Source of the DNA: VAZQ01 sp034669045
GTDB lineage: Bacteria; Pseudomonadota; Alphaproteobacteria; Rhizobiales; Xanthobacteraceae
DNA length: 64,000 nt
Assembly: GCA_034669045.1 (NCBI GenBank)
Contig: JAXDOD010000190.1
Span: forward strand, 13,031-77,030
Direction of reading: 5' to 3'
In this document: positions 25,962 to 33,359 of the stretch, piece after piece
Layout: every line of letters starts with the position of its first letter
Numbering within the stretch: the first letter of the stretch is position 1
Position numbers and translations under genes: made by a program
The notes under the pieces: model-generated
Databases searched by the model: none
What the model saw: the letters and a program-made list of their open reading frames with translations, nothing else
Told to the model about the DNA's origin: nothing

Positions 25962-25993
25962 AAAAAAACCCCGCTTCCCCCGGCGGGGTTTTT
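25962..25993. terminator. Rho-independent terminator, likely bidirectional
   Basis: A run of A is followed by a GC-rich hairpin (ACCCCGC pairing with GCGGGGT, loop TTCCCCCG) and then TTTTT. The A-run before and the T-run after make it usable from both strands. It lies about 245 bases after the binding-protein stop and just before a small gene; the stretch 25717-25961 contains no gene that I can support. Confidence 0.8.
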
Positions 25994-26029
25994 CTTGCGC
26001 CGGTGGACGAGAACCTTCAGGAGATCGAC

Positions 26030-26233
26030 ATGGCCGCCGACGATGATGCCGCGTGGGCAGACTGGAAGAACGCGCTCAAGTCGCTCAAGCTAGCGGTCGA
26101 TGAATACGCGGACGTCTGCGAACTTCCGGCGACCGATCCGAAGGTGCAGAAAGCCTGGGCCGACGTGAAGCAGGCGCAGGCCGAGCTCGGACGAGCAGCC
26201 AGCAACATCGCTCCCGCGGGCGCCACGGCGTAG
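26030..26233 (+). CDS. Small acidic helical protein, 67 aa
   Basis: ATG 26030 has a well-placed AGGAG six bases upstream, better than the GTG at 26003. The product is acidic at the start (MAADDDAAWADWKNALK) and otherwise predicted to be two amphipathic helices (LKLAVDEYADVCELPA, KVQKAWADVKQAQAEL). There is no known domain or signal peptide. It stands alone between a terminator and a gene-poor stretch. Function unknown; codon pattern and ribosome binding site make it likely real. Confidence 0.55.
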   Translation: MAADDDAAWADWKNALKSLKLAVDEYADVCELPATDPKVQKAWADVKQAQAELGRAASNIAPAGATA

Positions 26234-26579
26234 CCGTCGTCAGAAAACCGCGCTCGCGGAATGACGCCGCCGACCGAACCATTCCGTCCGACAAGATTGC
26301 CGGCCGCGCCGTCGGTCCGCGACCTCGCCCGCTCATGTCCGCGCCAGCGGAACTCCAGGAGCCGCTTGCTCTGATTCCTCGATTCCCTGCGCTGGGTCCC
26401 CGCGGTCGCGGCGACGAGCGGACTGTGGGCCGGTTCATCATGAGCGGGACATGCGCTAGGCATTGCCGACGCGCTTGTCCTGCGACCATCGCAGCGCTAC
26501 ACGAGGGCGCGGCGCCGGCTCGCGTTCCCTCTGCCGGTCCGGCACCGCCGGGATGCAGATCGCGCGACTGGCGAACAGC
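26234..26579. other. Intergenic region before the thioesterase
   Basis: No gene is supported in these 346 bases. The sequence is GC-rich, and around 26380-26420 it resembles part of the interspersed element seen at 27599-27681 (CCCTGCGCTGGGTCCCCGCG then GGCGACGAGCG). It should contain the promoter of the thioesterase/reductase cluster, but no boxes were recognised. Confidence 0.4.
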
Positions 26580-27008
26580 ATGACCAACCTCATTCATCGC
26601 AAGCAGTTCATGGTGGAATGGGGACACTGCGACCCTGCCGGCATCGTGTTCAACAGTCGCTTCTTCGAGTTCTTCGACTGGAGCACCTGGGAGATGTTCG
26701 AGGCCGCGCTCGGGGTGCCGCGGGCCGAGCTGTTCGCGGCCTATGGCGTGATGGGCATTCCGCTGGTCGACGCGCGGGCGCGCTTCCTGGTTCCGACCAG
26801 GTTCGGCGACGTGGTTGACGTCGCCTCGCAAGCCGGCGAATTCCGCCGCTCGAGCTTCGACGTGACGCACCGCCTTTCGGTTCGCGGCGAGCTCGTGGTC
26901 GAGGGCCGCGAGACGCGGGTGTGGGCGACCCGGGACAAGGACGATCCCGCGAAAATCAAATCGAAGCCGATTCCGCCCGAGGTCGTCGAGCGCTTCGCCG
27001 TCGGCTGA
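26580..27008 (+). CDS. 4-hydroxybenzoyl-CoA thioesterase-like hotdog protein
   Basis: ATG 26580 is preferred because MTNLIHRKQFMVEWGHCDPA matches the usual family start; upstream in-frame starts add an unrelated leader. The 142-aa protein is a single hotdog domain. WGHCDPAGIVFNSRFFEFF carries the Asp-Pro-Ala-Gly-Ile active-site pattern of the 4-hydroxybenzoyl-CoA thioesterase/YbgC group. It hydrolyses acyl-CoA or aroyl-CoA esters in the cytoplasm. Its position directly ahead of the hcr genes suggests release of CoA from 4-hydroxybenzoyl-CoA or a related intermediate, perhaps to protect the CoA pool. Confidence 0.85.
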   Translation: MTNLIHRKQFMVEWGHCDPAGIVFNSRFFEFFDWSTWEMFEAALGVPRAELFAAYGVMGIPLVDARARFLVPTRFGDVVDVASQAGEFRRSSFDVTHRLSVRGELVVEGRETRVWATRDKDDPAKIKSKPIPPEVVERFAVG

Positions 27009-27104
27009 TGCCGGCTCGCCCGCAGGGCAAGGGCTGCCAGGCTTGCAGGGCCGCGCGCGGCACCTCATTTGAACGGGGTGCCGAATGTTGGTATTGGAAC
27101 CGCC

Positions 27105-27587
27105 ATGGCACGCATTCTCGAGTTCGTTCTGAACGGCCGGCCGCGCGTGGATGCGGTGCCCGACAACTTGTTGCTGCTGGACTATCTGCGGGAGGTCGTC
27201 GGGCTGACCGGCACCAAGACCGGCTGCGACGGGGGCGAGTGCGGCGCCTGCACGGTGCTGCTCGACGACCAGCCGAGGCTCTCCTGCCTGACGCTCGCCG
27301 CAACGGTCGCGGGGCAGCGGCTCGACACCATCGAATCGCTCGTCCGCGATGGCCGTCTCTCCGCGGTGCAGCGCGGCTTCCACGAAAAACTCGGCTCCCA
27401 GTGCGGCTATTGCACACCCGGATTCATCATGGCGTCCGCGGGACTGCTTCGGCGCAATCCACGCCCGAGCGAGGACGATATCCGCGCGGCGCTCGGCAGC
27501 AACATCTGCCGCTGCACCGGCTACGTGAAGATCGTCGAGGCGGTGAAATACGCGGCCGACCTGCACGCCGGCGGAGTGTCGCCGTGA
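27105..27587 (+). CDS. hcrC: 4-hydroxybenzoyl-CoA reductase, gamma ([2Fe-2S]) subunit
   Basis: ATG 27105 gives 160 aa, the normal length for small xanthine-dehydrogenase-family iron-sulfur subunits. The plant-type cluster ligands are C41, C46, C49 and C61 (TGCDGGECGACTVLL...SC). The second, all-helical cluster uses C100, C103, C135 and C137 (QCGYC and ICRC). It carries electrons between the FAD subunit and the molybdenum subunit of the reductase that removes the para-hydroxyl group from 4-hydroxybenzoyl-CoA, giving benzoyl-CoA for anaerobic aromatic degradation. hcrA and hcrB follow on the same strand. In Rhodopseudomonas the equivalent is hbaB. The specific substrate rests on the four-Cys insert in the beta subunit and on neighbouring genes. 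Confidence 0.85.
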   Translation: MARILEFVLNGRPRVDAVPDNLLLLDYLREVVGLTGTKTGCDGGECGACTVLLDDQPRLSCLTLAATVAGQRLDTIESLVRDGRLSAVQRGFHEKLGSQCGYCTPGFIMASAGLLRRNPRPSEDDIRAALGSNICRCTGYVKIVEAVKYAADLHAGGVSP

Positions 27588-27598
27588 ACGCCGTGACC

Positions 27599-27681
27599 CG
27601 CTCGTCCCCGCGCAAGCGGAGACCCAGGCTGCTGCCGCGAGCGCACACCGCGCCGGATGCCCGCTTTCGCGCGCATGAGCG
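27599..27681. repeat. Interspersed palindromic element (about 83 bp)
   Basis: The element starts CGCTCGTCCCCGCGCAAGCG and ends, inverted, with CGCTTTCGCGCGCATGAGCG-like sequence. Its two ends are imperfect inverted repeats of about 27 bases. It fills the 112-base gap between hcrC and hcrA and resembles interspersed elements common in Bradyrhizobium-like genomes. Being inside an operon it could affect mRNA stability, but there is no direct evidence. Confidence 0.6.
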
Positions 27682-27699
27682 GGGAGACGGTGCGTTGTC

Positions 27700-30060
27700 A
27701 TGAACGACATCTTGCCCACGCATAACATCGGCGGCTACCTGCCGATGATCGACGGGCCCGAGAAGGTCTCCGGCCGCGCCAAATACACCGCCGACATCGT
27801 CGCGCCGGGGATGCTGGCCGGGCGGATCTATCGCAGCCCTTATTCCCACGCTGAAATCCTCGCGGTCGACGTCTCGGAAGCGCTGAAACTTCCCGGCGTC
27901 AAGGCGATCGTCACCGGCGCCGATTGCGACAAGACCTTCGGCGTGCTGCCGGTGGCGCGCAGCGAACATCCGCTGGCGCGCGACAAGGTGCGCTACCGCG
28001 GCGAGCCGGTAGCCGCGGTCGCCGCGGTCGACGACGCCACGGCGCGCAAGGCGCTGGGGCTGATCAAGCTGAAGGTTCGCGAGCTGCCGGCCTATTACAC
28101 CGCCTGGGACGCGATGGCGACCGACGCGGTCGATATCCATGCGCACCGGCCGCACAACATCGAACGCGACGTCTTCTTCGAGCTCGGCAGCGTCGAGCAG
28201 GGTTTCGCCGCGGCCGACCTCGTGCGCGAAGCCGCCAGCAATTGCGCCGAGGTGTGCCAGAACCAGATGGAGATGCACGCCGCTCTCGCCGAATACGACG
28301 CGGTGCGCGACCGCCTGACCGTGCATGCCTCGACCCAGGTTCCCTACTACGTGCACCTGATGCTGAGCCAGATCCTCGGCATGGACATGTCGCGCATCCG
28401 CGTGATCAAGCCGCACGTGGGCGGCGGCTTCGGCTGCCGCACCGAGACGCTCAATGTCGAGCTGATCGCGGCGCTGCTGGCGCGCAAGGCCGGCGGCTGC
28501 GTGCGCATGGTGATCAACCGCGAGGAGACCTTCATCACCCATCGCGGGCGGCCGCAGACCGACATCCGTCTCAAGATCGGCATGACGAAGGACGGCCGCA
28601 TCACCGCGGTCGAATGCGAGTGCTATCAGCGCGGCGGCGCCCATTCGGGCTACGGCGTGGTGACCATCCTCTATTCCGGCTCGATGCTCTACGCCATCTA
28701 CGACCTGCACAACGTCAAATATCTCGGCAAGCGGGTGATGACCAACACGCCGCCCTGCGGCGCGTTCCGCGGCCACGGCACGGTCGACATCCGCTTCGCG
28801 TTCGAGAACCTCATCGACCAGATGGCGGGCGAACTGGGCATCGATCCGTTCGCGGTGCGGCGCGCGAACTACCTGCCCGCGCCGGGCGCCAAGCCGACTT
28901 TCACGGACAACGACCTGATGGTGGCGAGCTACGGGCTGCCGGAATGCGTCGACTGGGTCGAGCGCGAGAGCGGCTGGAGCGCGCGCAAGGGCAGGCTGCC
29001 GAAGGGCAGGGGCGCCAGCCAGGGTGTCAGCAAAGGTTTGGGCATGGCCTGCTCGCACTACATCAGCGGCGCGTCGAAGCCGGTGAACTGGACCGGCGAG
29101 CCGCATGCGACCGTGAAGATCAAGCTCGATTTCGACGGCTCGGTGGTCGTGCTCTCGGGCGCCGCCGACATCGGGCAGGGGTCCTCGACCATCCTGGTGC
29201 AGACCGTCGCCGAGGTGCTCGGCCTCGATATCTCCCGCGTCCGCATCATCACCGGCGACAGCGACGTGGTGCCGAAGGACAACGGCTCCTACTCCTCGCG
29301 CGTCACCTTCATGGTCGGCAATGCGGCAATCGATGCGGCGCAGCGATTGAAGGCCGTTCTGGTCGAGGCGGCGGCGCGCAGGCTCGACGCCAAGCCCGAT
29401 GAAATCGAATGCCTGGGCGAGCTTTACCGCGCCGGCGCGCAGGACAAGGGCCTCACCTTCAACGAAGTCGTCATGGAGGCGTTGCGCGACACCGGCACCA
29501 TCACGGTCACCGGCAACTACTCGACCATTCCGGACTCGCACGGCGGCAAGAAATATCGCGGCTCCGCGATCGGCGGCACCATGGGCTACAGCTATTCCGC
29601 CCAGGTGGTCGAGGTCAGCGTCGACGAGGATACCGGGGTCGTGACCGTCGACCAGGTCTGGGTGGCGCACGACTGCGGCAAGGCGCTCAACCGGCTCACC
29701 GTCGAGGGCCAGGTGCAGGGCTCGGTCTGGATGGGCATGGGCCAGGCCATGAGCGAGGAGACCGCCTATCACGAAGGCCTCCTCCTCACCGGCAACATGC
29801 TCGACTATCGCGTTCCGACCCTGCAGGACTCGCCTCCGATCGAAGTCGGCATCATCGAGAGCAACGATCCGCAGGGTCCGTTCGGGGCCAAGGAGGCGGG
29901 CGAAGGCTCGCTCGCCGCCTTCCTGCCCGCGCTCACCAACGCCATCGCGGACGCGATCGGGATCCGCTTCAACGACCTTCCGGTCACCCCCGACCGCGTC
30001 TTCGCGGCGATCGAGAAGCGCGACCGCGCGTTGCGCGCCGCAAACGGCGGCTCGCGATGA
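27700..30060 (+). CDS. hcrA: 4-hydroxybenzoyl-CoA reductase, alpha (molybdopterin) subunit
   Basis: This is the 786-aa large subunit of a xanthine-dehydrogenase-family enzyme. The N-terminal fold (VSGRAKYTADI, YRGEPVAAVAAV) precedes the molybdenum-cofactor domains. Cofactor-binding loops are visible as HVGGGFGCRTE (about 243-253) and PCGAFRGHG. The base-catalytic Glu lies near the end in FGAKEAGEGS (about 731-740). Together with the FeS and FAD subunits it reduces 4-hydroxybenzoyl-CoA to benzoyl-CoA using low-potential electrons. A 932-aa minus-strand frame across this gene is a GC-rich shadow. The length is slightly above that of the Thauera enzyme. The alternative is a related aldehyde or aroyl-CoA dehydrogenase, less likely given the beta subunit. 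Confidence 0.85.
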   Translation: MNDILPTHNIGGYLPMIDGPEKVSGRAKYTADIVAPGMLAGRIYRSPYSHAEILAVDVSEALKLPGVKAIVTGADCDKTFGVLPVARSEHPLARDKVRYRGEPVAAVAAVDDATARKALGLIKLKVRELPAYYTAWDAMATDAVDIHAHRPHNIERDVFFELGSVEQGFAAADLVREAASNCAEVCQNQMEMHAALAEYDAVRDRLTVHASTQVPYYVHLMLSQILGMDMSRIRVIKPHVGGGFGCRTETLNVELIAALLARKAGGCVRMVINREETFITHRGRPQTDIRLKIGMTKDGRITAVECECYQRGGAHSGYGVVTILYSGSMLYAIYDLHNVKYLGKRVMTNTPPCGAFRGHGTVDIRFAFENLIDQMAGELGIDPFAVRRANYLPAPGAKPTFTDNDLMVASYGLPECVDWVERESGWSARKGRLPKGRGASQGVSKGLGMACSHYISGASKPVNWTGEPHATVKIKLDFDGSVVVLSGAADIGQGSSTILVQTVAEVLGLDISRVRIITGDSDVVPKDNGSYSSRVTFMVGNAAIDAAQRLKAVLVEAAARRLDAKPDEIECLGELYRAGAQDKGLTFNEVVMEALRDTGTITVTGNYSTIPDSHGGKKYRGSAIGGTMGYSYSAQVVEVSVDEDTGVVTVDQVWVAHDCGKALNRLTVEGQVQGSVWMGMGQAMSEETAYHEGLLLTGNMLDYRVPTLQDSPPIEVGIIESNDPQGPFGAKEAGEGSLAAFLPALTNAIADAIGIRFNDLPVTPDRVFAAIEKRDRALRAANGGSR

Positions 30061-30130
30061 GTGCCGCCGTACAGAGCACGACTGGAGCAATGCGCTCAAT
30101 GCGGCTGTCGCGAAGGCTCGCGCCACATCG

Positions 30131-30285
30131 TTCCCCTCCCCCATCCCCCGTCGAAGACGGGCGTAAACGCCCTGATGTGGGGAGGGGACAGGGGTGGGGT
30201 ACCCCAAGCTCAAGCGGATCCGCATTCACCCCACCCCCAACCCCTCCCCACAAGGGGGAGGGGAGCCCACCGAGTTCGCGGCGCG
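30131..30285. repeat. GC-rich dispersed repeat, copy A
   Basis: The hcrA-hcrB gap is filled by a C/G-rich element with the internal hairpin GTCGAAGACGGGCGT and long inverted C-runs and G-runs. Its reverse complement aligns along most of its length with bases 55491-55645 (shared GCGCCGCGAACTC, GTGGGCTCCC, ATGCGGA, TTGAACTT-like blocks). The short module GTCGAAGACGGGCGT lies in opposite arms of the two copies. It is probably a non-autonomous palindromic element. Confidence 0.65.
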
Positions 30286-30325
30286 GTATTGCTTCCTCTC
30301 GGCGCGTGCGAACGGAAGCTGAGTG

Positions 30326-31333
30326 ATGGACGCGTTGCCGCCATTCGAGCTGCTGCGCCCGACGACGCTCGACGACGTGCTGGCCGCACGCGCCGCGCAT
30401 CCGCAAAGCGCGCTCATCGGCGGCGGCACCGACCTGATGGTGAACATCCGCCGCGGCATCGTCGCCCCACCGGTGCTGATCGACACGAACCGGGTGGCCG
30501 AGCTGCGCGCCATCGCCGCCGACGCCGGCGCGCTCGCCATCGGCGCCGCGGTGAGGCTCGACGAGCTTGCCGCCCACCCGCAGGTAATCGCGCACTATCC
30601 CGTGGTGGCGCAGGCCGCGGGCTGCATCGCCGGGCCGACCCATCGCAACATGGGGACCGTCGGCGGCAACCTGTGCCTCGACACGCGCTGCATCTTCTAC
30701 AACCAGAGCGAATGGTGGCGCTCCGCCAACCATCATTGCCTCAAGACCACGGGCGACATCTGTCACGTCGCGCCCAAGAGTCACGGCGTGTGCTTTGCCA
30801 CCTTCAGCGGCGATCTCGCGCCGGCGCTGCTGACGCTCGATGCGCAGGTCGAACTCGCCGGGCCGGCGGGCCGGCGGACGCTGCCGCTCGCCGATCTCTA
30901 TATCGGCCATGCGCGCCACGACGCGGCGACCGGCGACGGCAAGAATTTTCTGGCGCTCAAGCCGGGCGAGCTCGTCACCGCGGTGCGCGCCAACAACACG
31001 CCGGGGCTGCGTTCGGCCTATGACAAGATCCGCATCCGCCGCTCGATCGAATATCCGGTCACCGGCGTGGCGGTGGCGCTGCGGCGGGACGGCGAGAGCC
31101 TCGTCGACCTGCGGGTGGCCTTCACCGGCACCAATCCGCGGCCGGTGCGGCTCGACGGCACCGAGCGGTTGTGCGGCGGGGCGCTCGACGACCGCGTCTT
31201 CCAGGGCCTCGATGCGCTGGTGCGCGATCAGATCATGTCGATGAAGACCACCTTCACGCCCGGCCATTATCGCCGCCGCGTCGCCGGCGTGCTGGCGCGC
31301 CGGCTGGTCGCGCGGCTGTTCGAGAATGCGTGA
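30326..31333 (+). CDS. hcrB: 4-hydroxybenzoyl-CoA reductase, beta (FAD, [4Fe-4S]) subunit
   Basis: ATG 30326 (after an in-frame GTG at 30323) gives 335 aa. FAD-binding motifs are LIGGGTDLMVNIRRG and HRNMGTVGGNLCLD. Between them and the rest lies an insert with four cysteines at 122, 138, 146 and 156 (TRCIFYNQ, HHCLKT, DICHV, GVCFAT). In the known 4-hydroxybenzoyl-CoA reductases an insert of this type holds an extra [4Fe-4S] cluster, absent from ordinary xanthine dehydrogenase medium subunits, and inverts electron flow towards reduction. This insert is the main reason to name the cluster hcr rather than a generic oxidoreductase. The gene ends 6 bases before the next gene, so it may share its transcript. 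Confidence 0.9.
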   Translation: MDALPPFELLRPTTLDDVLAARAAHPQSALIGGGTDLMVNIRRGIVAPPVLIDTNRVAELRAIAADAGALAIGAAVRLDELAAHPQVIAHYPVVAQAAGCIAGPTHRNMGTVGGNLCLDTRCIFYNQSEWWRSANHHCLKTTGDICHVAPKSHGVCFATFSGDLAPALLTLDAQVELAGPAGRRTLPLADLYIGHARHDAATGDGKNFLALKPGELVTAVRANNTPGLRSAYDKIRIRRSIEYPVTGVAVALRRDGESLVDLRVAFTGTNPRPVRLDGTERLCGGALDDRVFQGLDALVRDQIMSMKTTFTPGHYRRRVAGVLARRLVARLFENA

Positions 31334-31339
31334 GGGACG

Positions 31340-32143
31340 ATGAACCGGATGCATCCCGATTCGGTGCTGCTCGTGACGCTCGATTCCTGTCGTTACGACA
31401 CGTTCCTGGCCGCGAAATCTCCGCACATGAAATCGATCGGGGCTTTGCACCGCGCGATGGCGCCGTCCAACTTCACCTTCGGTTCACATGCCGCGATCTT
31501 CGTCGGGTTCACGCCGGGGGCGCCGGAGGTCCAGGCGCCCTTCGTCAATCCAAAATTTGCAAAGATTTTCAAGATGGCGCCGGGCGGTCTTCCCGGCATG
31601 CGGGAACCCTTCTTTGTGCTGGGCGGCCGCAACATCATCGAGGGATTCAAGGGCAACGGCTACCGGACGTTCGGTTCCGGCGCCGTCGCCTGGTTCGATC
31701 CGAGCCTGCCGACCGGGACGGTTCTGACCGAATCGTTCGATGAATTTTTCTATCCCGGCAACCCGCACTCCCTGGACGCGCAGCTCGCCTGGATCGATGG
31801 CCGCATCGGCGCGATGCAGGAGCCGGTCTTCCTGTTTCTCAATGTCGGCGAAACCCACGTGCCCTATTACCACAAGGGCGCGGAGTGGAATCCCGACTAC
31901 AATCCGTGCCAGCCGTTCGGGCCGGCGGAAAACAGCGCCGACGAGTGTCGGCGGCGGCAATTGGCCTGTGTCGAATATGTCGATTTCCAGCTTGCCGTGC
32001 TGTTGAAAATGTTCGAAAATAGCACCACCGTCATTTGCGCAGACCATGGAGATTGCTGGGGCGAGGACGGCTTGTGGGAACACGGCATCAGCCACCAGAA
32101 GGTTCTCGAAGTACCGCTTCTGATGCGCCTGCGGGGACGTTGA
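31340..32143 (+). CDS. Alkaline-phosphatase-superfamily (sulfatase-like) hydrolase
   Basis: The 267-aa protein starts at ATG 31340, just after hcrB. VLLVTLDSCRYDTF at the start and CADHGDCWGEDG near the end are the metal-binding ends of the alkaline phosphatase/sulfatase fold. NFTFGSHAAIFVGFTPG occupies the position of the catalytic Ser/Thr loop, and GETHVPYYHKG contributes a metal His. The sulfatase Cys-x-Pro-x-Arg motif is absent, so it is more likely a phosphodiesterase or phosphotransferase type. It is shorter than usual (400-550 aa), consistent with a minimal core. It lacks a signal peptide. It precedes the type II secretion genes; whether it modifies a surface molecule is unknown. Confidence 0.7.
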   Translation: MNRMHPDSVLLVTLDSCRYDTFLAAKSPHMKSIGALHRAMAPSNFTFGSHAAIFVGFTPGAPEVQAPFVNPKFAKIFKMAPGGLPGMREPFFVLGGRNIIEGFKGNGYRTFGSGAVAWFDPSLPTGTVLTESFDEFFYPGNPHSLDAQLAWIDGRIGAMQEPVFLFLNVGETHVPYYHKGAEWNPDYNPCQPFGPAENSADECRRRQLACVEYVDFQLAVLLKMFENSTTVICADHGDCWGEDGLWEHGISHQKVLEVPLLMRLRGR

Positions 32144-32204
32144 CGGAACCAGTTGCGATCGACATGCCTCAATGAGAATGATGGGCCGCCGGGGATCACA
32201 CACG

Positions 32205-32786
32205 ATGTTGCCGAAGTCGATCGCGCACCGCGCCGCAACCGCCGGATTTGCGCTCGGTCTTTTGGCGGCCGGCGGGCCCGGCTCGCTGTTCGCGGCGGCG
32301 CCGACGCTGGACGATCCGCTGCTGACCTCGCCTCCGACCGGCGTGACGATCGACTTCGATCGCAAGGCGCCAACTCCGGAGACGCGCGCGCCCTCGGGAA
32401 ATCCGCTCTGGGCGGTCCCGCTCAGCACGCTGCCGATTACGCGCGAGCGTCCGGTCTTCTCGCCGGGACGGCGCGCGCCGCAGCCGGCCGTCGCTCCGCA
32501 AGTGCAGGCTGCGCGGCCGCCGCCGCCGCCCCCGCCGGCTGAACCCGAGAAGCTGCGGCTGCAGTTGGTCGGAACCATCGTGCGCGAGTCGGAAGGCATT
32601 GCGGTGTTCGTCGACCCGGGCACGCAAAGCGTCGTTCGGCTGCGCACGGGCGAGGGCCACGAGGGCTGGATTCTCCGCGCCGTCGACGGGCGCACCGTGA
32701 CGCTGCAAAAAGGTCAGAGGTCCGAGGACCTATCGCTTCCGACGCCGGGGGTGGCGGGACCGGCCGCGGCCGCCCCGGAACTCTGA
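32205..32786 (+). CDS. Type II secretion GspC/GspN-like periplasmic protein
   Basis: ATG 32205 has a GGGGA upstream; ATG 32172 in frame would add 11 residues. The 193-aa protein has an N-terminal hydrophobic segment (AATAGFALGLLAAGG) as signal or anchor. A region with NPLWAVPLSTLPITRERPVF follows, then a Pro-rich linker (ARPPPPPPPAEPE) and an HR-like domain (LQLVGTIVRES...VVRLRTGEG...GRTVTLQKG) as found in GspC, where it contacts the secretin. The PDZ/coiled coil of classical GspC is absent. It leads the secretion-related gene run on the plus strand, so it likely links the inner-membrane platform with GspD. Confidence 0.65.
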   Translation: MLPKSIAHRAATAGFALGLLAAGGPGSLFAAAPTLDDPLLTSPPTGVTIDFDRKAPTPETRAPSGNPLWAVPLSTLPITRERPVFSPGRRAPQPAVAPQVQAARPPPPPPPAEPEKLRLQLVGTIVRESEGIAVFVDPGTQSVVRLRTGEGHEGWILRAVDGRTVTLQKGQRSEDLSLPTPGVAGPAAAAPEL

Positions 32787-32813
32787 CTGCGGTACAATCA
32801 GGAATCACCGTCC

Positions 32814-33359
32814 ATGTCGCTCCGCCCCATCAACGGCCTGCCGATGCTGATGCGCGCAGCCGGACTCGTCGCGCTGGTCATCGGCATGGCAGGGCCCGTG
32901 CGGGCCGACGTCCAGGTCTCCGGCCAGGCCAACGCGGTGCTGGTGGTGGCGCAGGATGCTCCGGTCGACGAGGTCCTGGGCGCCCTGCAGCAGGCGTTCG
33001 GATTCCAATACCGCGCCGCCCAGCCGCTGAGCCGCGTGATTACCGGGACCTATAGCGGGCCATTGCAGCGGGTGGTGGCGCGTCTGCTCGAGGGCTACGA
33101 CTACACGATTCAATCGTCGTCGAGCGGCATTGGCGCGGTCGTGTTCGGCCAGGCCGGCAACCGCTCGACCTCGGGCATGCCGGCCGCGATGGGGCGGCAG
33201 ACGCCGGTCATGGCGCCGCAAAATGGACAAGGCTGGGCGGGCGGCGCGATGAATCCGGGTCCTTCCAGGCGTGGAGCGTCGGCGGCTCCGGCCGTGCAAC
33301 CCCCGACGCCGATGCTGGCGCCGGGCCAAAGGTCGCTCATTCCCGAAGACCAGCTTTGA
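32814..33359 (+). CDS. Secretin/TonB short N-terminal (STN) domain protein
   Basis: The 181-aa protein starts at ATG 32814 and has a signal peptide ending near GPVRA-DVQ. Residues about 45-110 fit an STN domain (DAPVDEVLGALQQAFGFQYR, then VITGTYSGPLQRVVARLLEG), the small beta-alpha domain at the N-terminus of secretins and TonB receptors. The rest is Gly/Pro/Ala-rich and probably unstructured. It probably acts in the periplasm as an accessory of the secretin. It overlaps the next gene (TPR/OGT) by four bases (TTGA). Confidence 0.65.
   Translation: MSLRPINGLPMLMRAAGLVALVIGMAGPVRADVQVSGQANAVLVVAQDAPVDEVLGALQQAFGFQYRAAQPLSRVITGTYSGPLQRVVARLLEGYDYTIQSSSSGIGAVVFGQAGNRSTSGMPAAMGRQTPVMAPQNGQGWAGGAMNPGPSRRGASAAPAVQPPTPMLAPGQRSLIPEDQL

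Noticed and set aside
27427..30225. 932-aa open frame on the minus strand
   Set aside because: It lies exactly opposite hcrA and adjoining sequence, has Arg/His/Asp/Gly-rich shadow composition and no domain; hcrA on the plus strand is clear.
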